A stretch of DNA of 64,000 nt from positions 1 to 64,000 of the forward strand of contig JARBJD010000363.1 in the NCBI GenBank assembly GCA_033064195.1, written 5' to 3'. Source of the DNA: Blattamonas nauphoetae (lineage: Eukaryota > Preaxostyla > Oxymonadida). The notes beneath the pieces were generated by a model, which worked only from the letters and a program-made list of their open reading frames with translations, did not search any database and had not been told where the DNA came from. Position 1 is the stretch's first letter. The number at the start of each line of letters is the position of its first letter. Shown here in pieces: positions 32,069 to 41,817 of this stretch. Made by a program: the position numbers and the translations under genes.

Positions 32069-33007
32069 TTATCGCGCTCCCATCAGAACACTGTTAATCT
32101 TCGCTAGTTGCGCCGAATTTTTCATAAACTGAATACGTTGCTGATCTGCTGGCTGTGTCGTCAGCCTCTCGTGCCCCTCAAACTTCTCTGTGGGCTCGAT
32201 GACAAGTGCATTGGCCTTCATAATAACCGGTCCCAACACCCTCTTCAGCGCAGGCGTGTTCTCCACCAGCTCTGTCCTTCCCAGCACATACAGCCCGTGT
32301 CTCGCTGACGGCACAGCTCCCACAATCTCTGTCTGCTCGGACAGTCGGCCTGGGTTGGTTGTTCTGACTAGCGAGAGAATGATGATGTCGTCCTTGCACC
32401 CTTCCAAGCAGCTGATGGTTGTGATTTTGTGAGGCCTTCCGAAGTCCTTGTGAGCAGCACACTCCCTCTGAACGATGTCGCGGATGAGGGCGCGCTGTCC
32501 GTTGTACGGCGTGAGTATGGAGATGGAGTGCGGAGGGTGGCCGATCAGGCGCAGATATTTGAACAGCTCCACAGCAAAGCGAGCCTCTTCCGTGTTCTCG
32601 ATGAAGAACGCAGCCTGCTCCACCTCGCCCTCGCCCTCTCCCTCGACGTGCACAAACTGAAAGTCCAGTCCAAGTCCAGCGTTGGAGATGGTGAGCGGCG
32701 GTTGTGATACACGCGCTGTGTTGGTGAGGTTGGGATAGACTCGAGTGAGGAGTCGAGAGATGGAGGGCTTGCAGAGACCCTGTGCAGTGAGCGGGAGGAA
32801 GGGCACGTGGAGGCGGAGAAGGCGGTGGAAGAGCGACTGGCCGAATCCAGCGCCGATGCGAAGAGCAGCATTCTGAACAGTCGGTCGCTCCTTCCGAACA
32901 ATGTTGCAGATGAAAGTGCCCTCCATGTGCACAAAGTGGCAGTCCAGACTTCGCTCAGTGTTGGAGATGGTGAAGGGTCGAGAGATGGATGGCTTGCAGA
33001 GACCCAA
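32069..33007 (-). pseudogene. AQR: Aquarius-type SF1 RNA helicase, C-terminal fragment
   Basis: Aquarius is an intron-binding SF1 helicase of the spliceosome. An open frame of 312 codons matches its C-terminal half: GLCKPSISRLLTRVYPNL, FFIENTEEARFAVELFKYLR, SISILTPYNGQRALIRDI, FGRPHKITTI and DIIILSLVRT. Two normally invariant helicase regions are altered. The usual YQGQQND-like motif V reads LEGCKDD. Motif VI, normally AMSRARLGLY, reads GAVPSARHGLY, so the key arginines are displaced. The first 32 residues repeat, in diverged form, residues from about 76 on, an internal partial duplication. The upstream helicase motifs are absent. It is likely a non-functional copy. Confidence 0.8.
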
Positions 33008-33489
33008 TCAGACAAGCTCTTCTGTTTATCCGTCATCTCGTTGGCAACAGTCAGTGAAGAGCATCGCATGCGATCCGTTTTCTTCTCCGAACTTGTCGAA
33101 GTTGTGGGAGTGTCGGTTGTTGTGATGTTGGTCTGGAGTGTGTCTTGCTCAGTCGTGAGTTGATCAATGTTGGTGTGGAGTGTCTCGATGGAATGGCTTT
33201 TCTCATCGTTTATTCCCATCCGCTCATCCACCTCCCTCTTCGTCACCTCCAATCTCTCCTCCAGCCGCGTGTTATTCTCTCACACCATCTCCATCATCTG
33301 CTTGTCCGCTCCAATCTGCTGTTCGACACCAGTGTCCAATCCATTTGGAGATGGACTGTGTTCTTCAGATGTTGGTGCTACTGTGAACAGCTTCGTTGTG
33401 ATTCGCGCTTCTGCATCTGATGGCAGCGTCGGTCTCGCCACGAACGAGTCTTCAAAACGTGAGAAATCGTCCACTTGCTCGTCTCGCAT
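33007..33489 (-). pseudogene. Coiled-coil protein piece with in-frame TGA
   Basis: The minus strand reads as a coiled coil (RLEERLEVTKREVDERM, then IDQLTTEQDTLQTNITTTD) preceded by an acidic Ser/Pro segment. TGA at 33282-33280 interrupts one continuous phase. The coil runs directly into the Aquarius-like segment in another phase near 33005. Either two gene remnants have been fused by rearrangement or an intron is hidden. The family is not identified. Confidence 0.45.
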
Positions 33490-34479
33490 CGAGTCTGCTA
33501 TGATCGTGCTCGACAGGACGAGACTAGGTTTGTCAGCGTGGCTGCTTCGAATTCTATCCTGGTCAGGATTGTGTCTCGTGAGGGTTGTGATGAAAAGGCG
33601 CTGTGGTGATGTGACTCATCCGCTCTCGTGTCTTCTGCAATGTCCTCGTTCTTCTTTCTCGTCGTCCTTCACCTTCTCTCACTATTTCACTCCTTCTCAG
33701 TTCATTCGACAGCATCCTCGTAGTCTGATCCTTCTCTCCGCGTGGTGGCTACTCAGACTGACTTTGTGTTAGAACAACTTGAGACTTGGATGATATGCGA
33801 GAGGAGTCGCAGGATTCTCAGGTGTTGAGCATGGAGAAGCAGGTTGTTGAGATGGACGGGAGGAAAGGAGTGAAGTGGAAGATTGAGGTTTGTAGGAGGG
33901 TTGGGTGAAGTGGACGATGTCTTCTTGTGCGTATCGTTGTTGCGAGGCTGGTTTGGATTGAGGTGTGGGTTTTGTTTGTTCTTGGTCGGTGCATGTGGGA
34001 TGTGTTGCGAATATTCCTGAAAAATCTCGATAGGTTTGGCGGTTGGCACGAGATATGGCAGATTCTTCATTACATGGCAGATTCTCTGATTGTTGCGATG
34101 GATGATGATTTGTGCATCAGAATCAGCAGTATTCTGGATCAATCATGGTACAATGATGATGAGGAGAAGAAGGAGATACCGTTTGATGAAATCGTCATTG
34201 TGTTCTGATCTTCCCAAACAACAAGGGTTCACCAGAATCACTAGTGTCATGGGACGATCTTACTCATCTCTGAAATCAGTCTCATGTCATCCTGTTCGTG
34301 CGGACAACCTGTTGAATCTGCTTCTGCATCTCTCCCATGCGATCCTCTGTCTTCTTCTCATCCAACACTGTCTGATATTGTGTGTCTTCCGTCAACACTC
34401 TTCATTTAGATTTCCACTTTCTTCCTCTGTTTTGTTCATGAATCTCATTGATTCCTCATTTCTTTCATCTCTTGTATAT
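33490..34479. other. Ambiguous coding-like frames on both strands
   Basis: The minus strand 34142-33753 starts with ATG and reads as a Pro/Asn/His-rich protein. The plus strand about 34050-34208 ends NDDEEKKEIPFDEIVIVF. Both overlap and at most one is real. Nothing identifies a family. Confidence 0.2.
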
Positions 34480-35717
34480 GTGGATCCAGGAATAGTGATT
34501 CGGGGATATTGTTCATCGCTTCGGAATTGTTCAGAAAAAGAGACTTTGCCGATTCTTTCTCAGATTCGGACACTTTTGGAATCAGGTATGTTATTCATGA
34601 GTATCCCATCTCCCTGTTCTGTTGTATCATCGTCTGATATTTTATTCCTGGATGAGTCTTCTTGAGCGGATTGATTTTCCACTCTCTTCTCATCTCTCAT
34701 TGTCTCTTCTCGTCAGATGTGGATGAACTCCTTTCTCGCTGTGCAATTGCAGAATCATGTGGTCTTGTGTTGATTCTCTTTGATATTGTATCTTCTCACA
34801 GCTCGGTTGGATTGAAAGTTTGTTCCTTTTTCGATTCATCCTCACCTTCCATTATCTTTCAGAACATTGCATCCAGTTTAGTCACAATGATTCAGAATGC
34901 TCTCGGATCACGTGAGGTTCATATCACAGAACATTGTCATCTCAACTCTCAAAACAAAACGACGATGGAAAACCAAATGAATGAAATGAACGAACGGCTA
35001 CTCCATCTTCAAACCACCATGTCCAACATGGAAACGCAGATAGCCGAACAGTTCGGAAAGATAAAAAGCTGAATGATGAAACATGATACCATTCTGAACC
35101 AACTAAATGAAAAAGGGAGATCTGACCACCTCCGCGAATCTCAGTTCCAGCGATGATCCAAAACGGGGGCAGATGCTATTGAACTCTTCGATGAGGATTT
35201 CATCATCAAAACAGGCGACACATTCACACTTCGGGAAAGACCCGAAAACGAAAAGACCAACTTCATCCCCAAAACCCTCTTTTCTCCAGTCACCTCATCC
35301 AATGTCGCCCAGCTGTCATTCACAATCACCCATTCATCTTTTGGTTTTCGTCTTGGTGCCATCAGTCCACATCTTGTTGACTTTGGAACCCAAGACGATA
35401 TCTTTAGCGAAGAACATCGAACAGCGACCTGGGGAGAAGATTACACCCCACCAGCCCCTGCTCAAGCGAATGCGGCACATCCTGTCCAATGGGCGAGGCA
35501 GATTGTTGTTGAAGCGGATTGTCGTGATGGACGCCGAACAGTCAAACTTTTCCATGATGGAGAAGTGAAACAAGTCTTTTACTTGAATCTCTCGCTGCCG
35601 TTCCGATTTGTGATCACTCTTTGTCATCCGTCTGTTTCGGTCACAATCCACTCACTCACCTTCACAGCCAACCCAACACTGGTAGGAGGAACGATGTCGA
35701 ACGATAATATGGAATAG
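34480..35717 (+). pseudogene. ARM-like, coiled-coil, SPRY-like protein with in-frame stops
   Basis: Exons joined through introns 34586-34716 (131 nt) and 34818-34862 (45 nt) keep phase. They read a helical repeat (ILSQIRTLLES, then DVDELLSRCAIAESCG), then a coiled coil (MENQMNEMNERLLHLQ), then a beta-rich domain of about 185 residues (AIELFDEDFIIKTGDTFTL through VKLFHDGEVKQVFYLNLS). The last part resembles SPRY-like modules in pattern only. The phase is intact to TAG 35715-35717 except for TGA at 35070-35072 and at 35154-35156. Such a protein would be a cytosolic binding scaffold. The two stops make it a probable pseudogene. Confidence 0.5.
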
Positions 35718-36649
35718 CTAATCACAGACACCATTATCTCCAAAATTGTCTTCTTTTACAAGCACCTTTCACATCACCACTTGAAAACGTCCTATCTGGA
35801 GATAGAAACATGGTATGTCGCACAAACTCCTTTGGAACGTGATGGATGGATTCAGACCATGAAAGAATGAAGGTTCAGCTGTTCAGAAGCGCAGCAGACA
35901 GATTCTGATCTCACTCCGCCTCACGGACAGCCAATCTGGAGTGAACTGAAAACAAAAATACCCGTAAATGATGAATCGAGGTTGGAGCCGGTTGATTTTT
36001 AGTTGGATCGAAGATTGGGAGGAAGATCGCTTCCCTTCTCATGAATGTCTCAACCAGATTCTGAGCACTTGGTTATCCCTTTCAATTTGCCCCGAGCTTG
36101 CTGCAGTCCGTCTCCACCGTTGCTGTGGATTGTTTGCGGCTGCTTTTGTCAATTGGCACGCACCCTCCGACGAACATCCAAAGAAATCGAAAGTGCCGAA
36201 TGCGAAGGAACAAGCAGGAAGACAGCAGTCTCACGTTAACCAATCGCGAGATCAGAAGGAACAGACGATGCAAAGCACCACTTCGCAACCTTTCATCTCC
36301 TTATTTTCTCCCCAAACTCCTCCAACACACACAGCACGCTTTAAGTTTCAAATGCTCCTTCTTCCCACTTCATTTGGATGCTTCTGTTTCATTTGAGTAT
36401 TTTCCGATATCCTCCTTCGAAATAGAAGAATGAAAAGGAGTCGAAGACCATTCTTCACCAATGTGGTTAGATCTTTCGACAACGTCAGCAATTTCATTTC
36501 TGCTTTCCTGATTGTCACCCAGAAGGAGAGTACACAAGCGATGGACGTTTTTGAGAGAGACACTGCGATATCAAACACGGTTGATCAGTGTGAAGTGAAT
36601 CAAGCAAGATTCTCAAAAGTGTAGATCATTAACAAAGAGGGAAAATCCC
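35718..36649. other. No gene recognised
   Basis: Frames are short and without family features. A plus-strand frame 35968-36396 has plausible composition at its start only. Confidence 0.3.
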
Positions 36650-37727
36650 TCAACATCCATCCTCCAAATTCACCAAACATCGCAAGTCCCACCCCCACTT
36701 TCCTTCTTCCGCTTCCTTTTCCATTCCGCGGACAAATTCCGGAATGTTGAAATTGAGAAGCGATTCCACACAATCAGCGCTTTGAGGGATGCCCGACACG
36801 TCCGATGTGAGAGTGACGAGCGATGGATTCAGTTTGAGCAGCGCTTATGTCGGCGGGAGAGGCTCTTCTTCGAACACGTCCAACTTGGAGGGGAGAAGAT
36901 AAAACACACATTTGAGGAGAAAAGAGAGGATATCTGAAAAGGGGGAAGAGCATACGTTTGCATGTCGGATGAATCCCTTGTTGAGGGCCGAGCAGACAGC
37001 AGCCTCACAGATGACAATTCCGCGACCGACATTCACCAGAATCGACGACGGCTTGCAGACAGAGAGAGGCTCAGTGAATCCATCTGTTCCTGTGAGGAGA
37101 GGAGAACGATGGGAGGGTGAGAAACAGAGAAAGGAAGACACCATCAATCTGTCGCCATCCGTGAAGGTAGTGGGTCTCTGAAGTGTAAGGAAGGACGTTG
37201 ACAATCACATCCAGGTCTTTCAAGAACGCCCTCAACTTGTTCTGATGTTGGGCATCGTCGCCTTCCAGCGAGATGAACGAGGAGAACGAATCACTCGCTT
37301 TGGGCAGTCTCTTGTCCCACTCGCACTCCACCTGCCTCTGCAGCCATTTTTCGCCCTCTTTCCGTTCTTTTCGACCCGCTCCCACAACTGTCGCTCCGTG
37401 AGCGTAGATACGGCGAGTGATGTCCTGTCCGATCGTCCTAGTTTCTCCAAGGATTCCAACACGCAGCTGGGACACTAACGGAAACGTGGATGCTTTTTCA
37501 ACAATACCGAAGGGAGAGGCACCCGTCGACTGTATTTGCTTCAGTTGGTAGATATGGCGATGTGTGGCGATTGTTGCTCCAATGATGTATTCAGCCATGG
37601 CTGGTCCGAACAGACTTGCTCCTCGGGTGACTGCAAATTTAGGGTGAGTACCTGTCGGCCCATGTGGCAGCGGAGACATCTTGAGGAATTTGTTGATCCA
37701 GCTTGCAGAACGAGCGAGGGAGAGCAT
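36650..37727 (-). pseudogene. D-2-hydroxyacid dehydrogenase, N-truncated
   Basis: NAD-dependent oxidoreductase of the D-isomer 2-hydroxyacid dehydrogenase family. Exons are 37727-37652, 37630-37142, 37089-36956 and 36883-36650; the introns (21, 52 and 72 nt) all have GT-AG ends and keep phase. Visible are TRGASLFGPAMAEYIIGA, the nucleotide-binding region VGILGETRTIG (the usual GxGxxG is altered), ILVNVGRGIVI with the catalytic Arg, and LDVFEEEPLP with the Glu. The catalytic His of the usual PHxAG is replaced (LTSDVSGIP). TAA at 36847-36845 interrupts the phase before that segment. About 60-70 N-terminal residues are missing, and the gene starts ten bases after the stop of the neighbouring ARM gene. 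Confidence 0.75.
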
Positions 37728-37736
37728 TCAGTCCGC

Positions 37737-38647
37737 TCATACTGTCAAAGATGGAATATTCCCACCAAAATGTTGAATCAGCCGTGCTCCTAGGAAGACA
37801 TCACGACGTGCGTGGATGTCAGATTGGCTGTATTGCAATTGGAGCTCGATCTCTTCCGAAAGGCCTTCTTCGCACAGTTTGGTCAGAATCTGCTGTCCTC
37901 GCTTCCGAACAGCTGGAGCGTCCTTCTTCCATGTTCTGACACCATCCATGACACCCTGAAGAGCCAAGATGGTCAGACTGTCGTTTTCGATGCAATCAAG
38001 ACATTCTGTGCATGTCAGAGTAAGCGAAGAAGACAACACGAACTGCATCATCTCTTCCAGGAACGCCAAATATTGGAAAATCCTCCCAAGAATCTCGGAG
38101 AGCGCAATTGAAGCACTGGGTTCGGTGATTCGGTGTCAGCTGTCGCATATGAAGTCCAGAAATGGTTCGACTGGATGGAAAAACTTGTGGAAGATGGTGT
38201 GGTTGTAGGCGTCCATCGAAATTTGCCTTTCTTCGCAGATTTCTCAAGCAGACGACGGACGCGAACAGAACAGCAACCATTTCACGATATTCATCAAATT
38301 TAGTCTGTTTTGGGCCAAGAGATGCATTTCCCGCTCATAGAATTCTTGTGGGAGGTGAGTGAGTGACGTCAATGTCACAAGCAATCAAGGAGAGGCAGAA
38401 TTGACTGAATAGTATTTCCTGAACCTAACTCCAACAACCATGTCTTGAAGTGTTTGATGGGACGGTTTCTCCACTCCAGCACCGAGGTGCTTATCGATGT
38501 CAATGTATTTCTCACGAGAATGTTGTCTAGAATTAAGAAAGGATTGAAGAAGTCAATGATAGGAAAGAAAGAGAAATGATATTCTAGAAAAAGTGATAAA
38601 TCATAGAAAAAATGGCGAAGACTCATCGACAGAAATGTTTGCGTCAA
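37737..38647 (-). pseudogene. ARM-repeat-like protein with in-frame TGAs
   Basis: One minus-strand phase from about 38353 to 37737 reads as helical repeats: FHKFFHPVEPFLDFI, ILGRIFQYLAFLEEMMQF, then RKRGQQILTKLCEEGLSEEIEL and a C-terminal FLGARLIQHFGGNIPSL. TGA codons at 38246-38244 and 38138-38136 interrupt it. A further exon with the same character lies at about 38560-38380 (IKHFKTWLLELGSGNTIQ). Proteins of this shape are scaffolds. The close abutment with the dehydrogenase and the stops suggest remnants brought together by rearrangement. Confidence 0.5.
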
Positions 38648-39016
38648 AGAAAATGATAAGAGTCAAATGGATGATCGTACACTTGAGCAACTCGAGAGTC
38701 ACATCAGTTGTCGAGACTTTTGACTTAGAAACCTTACATTGTTTCAGACGGTGATATTATTGTTCTCAGAGTGTCTGATGATTCGGAAAACAGGGATAAA
38801 AGTCCAACAATAAAAGAAAATGAGATACCAGTTCAAATGCGTTGATACTGTCAAATCAGATGATGGAGCGTCCGAGCGAGGGACAAGAAGTGGGAATGTT
38901 CTTGTGGAAGGACCAAAGAGTGGGGAGGGAGCGTGGACGCTGGATCAAAGAAGAGAATATGGGATTAACACATCATTCCTCACTATTCTCAATTACCCAT
39001 TGATAAATCAACTCAA
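38648..39016. other. Upstream region of transposase copy 2
   Basis: No convincing gene. The last 30 bases before the ATG at 39017 resemble those before copy 1 in composition (ATTCTCAATT, CAACTCAA) and may be the leader. Confidence 0.35.
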
Positions 39017-41296
39017 ATGGAAGAATACTTTAGAAGAGCTAAATCAACAAGGAGTGGACACGGCCAAAGCATTTTCAAGCTTCTCAGCGAACTCTGTGAA
39101 GACGAACCCGCGGCGCCTCTCCTCAGCGCACTCAATAGTCGGAACGAAATGATACCGATTAGAAAGAAAATTCTCAACCATTACTCCGGTCTGTGACTTA
39201 TTCTTCTCATTTAACCTCATTTCTTTCAGCATACTTTACTCAATTGCTCCAAAACCTGTCGCAATTGCATAAACAGCTTGAACGCGGGGACAGTATAAAG
39301 TTGCTGCAATGTGTGAGCCAGGCCTGCAGCTTCGAAGAGGCCAAAAACTTCGGATTCACAATAACTGAAAATCAGTATTACTACGCAAAGTCCTTATACG
39401 ATACTGAATCACAAACGATTCACTCTCCTCCTCAGCATCAACGACAAATAAAACCCGTTTGTTTCTCTCTTTTTCTTCAGCATTCGTCTCAGGATTTCTT
39501 AATCGAAGAAGGCAGTCAATTGATGAACGATATAATCGAAAATACTGCACCAAGCTGTAAAAATCAAAAAAGGCTCGGAAAGAAGAAACAGAAAAAACAA
39601 AGTTTGTCCTTATTATCTCTCAACTTGTTAAATTTAGAGAAGACAATAGAAGATACATTAGACGAGAGCGACGTCGATTTTGTCTGCCCTCCTAGTCCAA
39701 TATTGACAGCTCCCACCAACCATACTGACTCTTCATTAGACAATCTCACACAACACAGCCAAAACAAAACACAAAAACAAACAAAAACAAAACTAAAACC
39801 AGAAAAAAGACTACTCCATACAACCAAAAAAGACTTATACAACAAATTAAAGGAAGAAGGAAAGACCACGATGCATTACTCAACATTTTGCCGAAAAACA
39901 AGATTCCTGAGGAAACCAGAATGTCGGACGGACCTATGCAGTGTATGTGCTCGTGGAGATTTCCTAGAAAAAAAACATAAAACTCTGGCATCACAAAACA
40001 AACAGATACCAGAAAAAGAAAAAAAAGAAATAGAAGAAATAAAAAAACACAAGATTATCGCACAAAAACAACGCGATTTTTACAACAAGACAATATCTCA
40101 CCTCACCGATGACTCTTTGGTCATCGTTCTTGATTTTAAAGAAAATTGGCATCTTCCTTTATCTCGTGACCAGATTGGTCATGACTTTTTCGTTAATACT
40201 TCCGTTTCGCATTTATGCATTTCGGTATATCACACACATCACAACCAATTAATTTTAACACATCACAACTTTCTGTCTCCCATCACGACACACGATCACC
40301 GCTTCGTCGAAGAATGTCTTTCAGATGTTCTCGACATGCAAGATTATGTTCATCAAAAGAATATTTTTATTTTTACAGATGCTGGCCCGCACTTTCGCAA
40401 CCAGTATTTCTTAGGTTTCTTACTTTCTTCCAAGCATTCTCCCCTTCGGAGAAAAACTGTTACATACTCTTTATTTTCAGAGCAGCACGGAAAAAACGTG
40501 TGTGACTCTGAGTTTGGTTTTCTCACAAATTATGTTGATCATCATTTAGTTTCTCCTATTACGTCTTCAGATTCTTTATTTAATTTTTTCACACACGGAC
40601 TATCTGGCCAGGTCCACACCACAGATGGCCATCAGACCCGTCACTGCTTCCACAAGTTTGTTTTTTATTTTCATATATTCTTTTCATAGGCACACTCAGT
40701 TCCCATCCACTCACAAGTTTACCATGTTGAGGGTGGATGGGATGAAGCAGTACCTTGGCTTCCGGCGCCAAGGGGCCTCACTCACTGCAGCCCTAGTGAG
40801 TGAGGGCGAAGACAGTTTCTGCTGTATCGTGTCCACGCACGAGAAGCAGGCTGTCGACAACAAAGAGAGGGCTGTCTACGAGAGGGCGGAGGACACTCCG
40901 ATAGTGCACACGTGCCTGTCGGATTACTTTTTTTCTGTAACGTCTTCAAGATTCAGTTCTCTTTCTTCATTACCTTCTCTTCCTTCACCTTCAGTTCCTT
41001 CATTACCTTCTGTTCCTTCTCTCTCTTCAGTTCATTCTTTCCCTTCAGTTCATTCATTACCTTCCGTTCCTTCTCTCCCTTCTGTTCCTTCATTGCCTTC
41101 TGTTCCTTCTCTCCCTTCAGTTCTTTCATCCCCTTCTGTTCCTTCTATCCCTTCCGTTCATTCATACTTTTCAGTTCCTTCATTGACTTCCCTTCCTTCC
41201 TTACCTTCCCTTCCTTCATTACCTTCTCATAATTCTTTCTCTTCTCTTCATAGAAACACCACTTCACACACTTCACCGATCATCGATTTGAGTTAA
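39017..41296 (+). CDS. DDE-type transposase, copy 2, five exons
   Basis: Homologue of the minus-strand gene at 445-2643. Exons are 39017-39188, 39230-39456, 39493-39601, 39638-40655 and 40690-41296; introns of 41, 36, 36 and 34 nt have GT-AG ends at the same positions and phases as copy 1. The spliced product has 710 residues. Conserved blocks are RTDLCSVC, VIVLDFKENWHLPLSRDQIG, FTDAGPHFRNQYFLGF and SEQHGKNVCDSEFG, the last three holding the candidate acidic triad. The C-terminal 110 residues are a run of Ser-Val-Pro-Ser-Leu-Pro units not shared with copy 1. The frame ends with TAA and looks intact. Confidence 0.75.
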
Positions 41297-41305
41297 TCAC
41301 TTCAC

Positions 41306-41453
41306 CATTTCACATCAAGATACCTGACTTTCTCCGCCAGGCTCTTCACAGAGTTGAACGGGGTCAGCCCTCTCCTCCTGGATGACCTTTTCGGCATCCT
41401 TGATGAACCTGGAAGCAGGATTGGGTTCCCAGCAGGACTTCTTGGTGTGAAAT
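41306..41453 (+). other. Folded 3-prime segment of transposase copy 2
   Basis: 41306-41319 pairs with 41440-41453 as a 14-bp stem with one G-T pair. Inside, TACCTG, GCCAGGC, GAACGGGG and CAGCAGGACTT are shared with the segment after copy 1 (314-432, minus), while the stem sequence differs. The segment starts ten bases after the stop codon. Confidence 0.5.
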
Positions 41454-41600
41454 TGTGGCTGATTATGCTCAAATTATCATTATTCAACAAAAAACACTTT
41501 GATCGAAAGGGGTGATACGGAGAAATTCAAAAAATGAAAAATATGGGTTCGGAGAAATTCGATCGAACTTTTCTTGAAAGCGAATAATTTCGAACTATTT

Positions 41601-41681
41601 GTTCGATGTCATAAAGAGGACAGATTAGAGTTTATTCATTTCACATTGTATTTCTCTCAATTTCTTTTGTAAGGATTAGAC
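41601..41681 (+). repeat. 81-bp inverted repeat, left
   Basis: It pairs with 45652-45732 (inverted), with about one difference in 81. Between them lie 4 kb that hold one large coding region. Confidence 0.9.
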
Positions 41682-41817
41682 ACATGTTAATGCAATTCTC
41701 GTAGTCTTTCGGATGAATTCAACTTGTCGTTAGATAAAGGGTGTTCCATCCACAACTGTTAGAAATATGATATTTAGTTAAACCTCTTTATCAACTCCCT
41801 CTTCGAACCTTTCTCAG

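Noticed and set aside
20824-38246. Reassigned stop codons (TAA/TAG as Gln, or TGA as an amino acid)
   Set aside because: All three stops appear in phase in damaged genes, while several long frames (for example 41818-44583 and 7685-9292) use only CAA/CAG for Gln and none of the stops. Decay, error or missed introns explain it better. That each stop could arise by C-to-T change is true of any stop codon and proves nothing.
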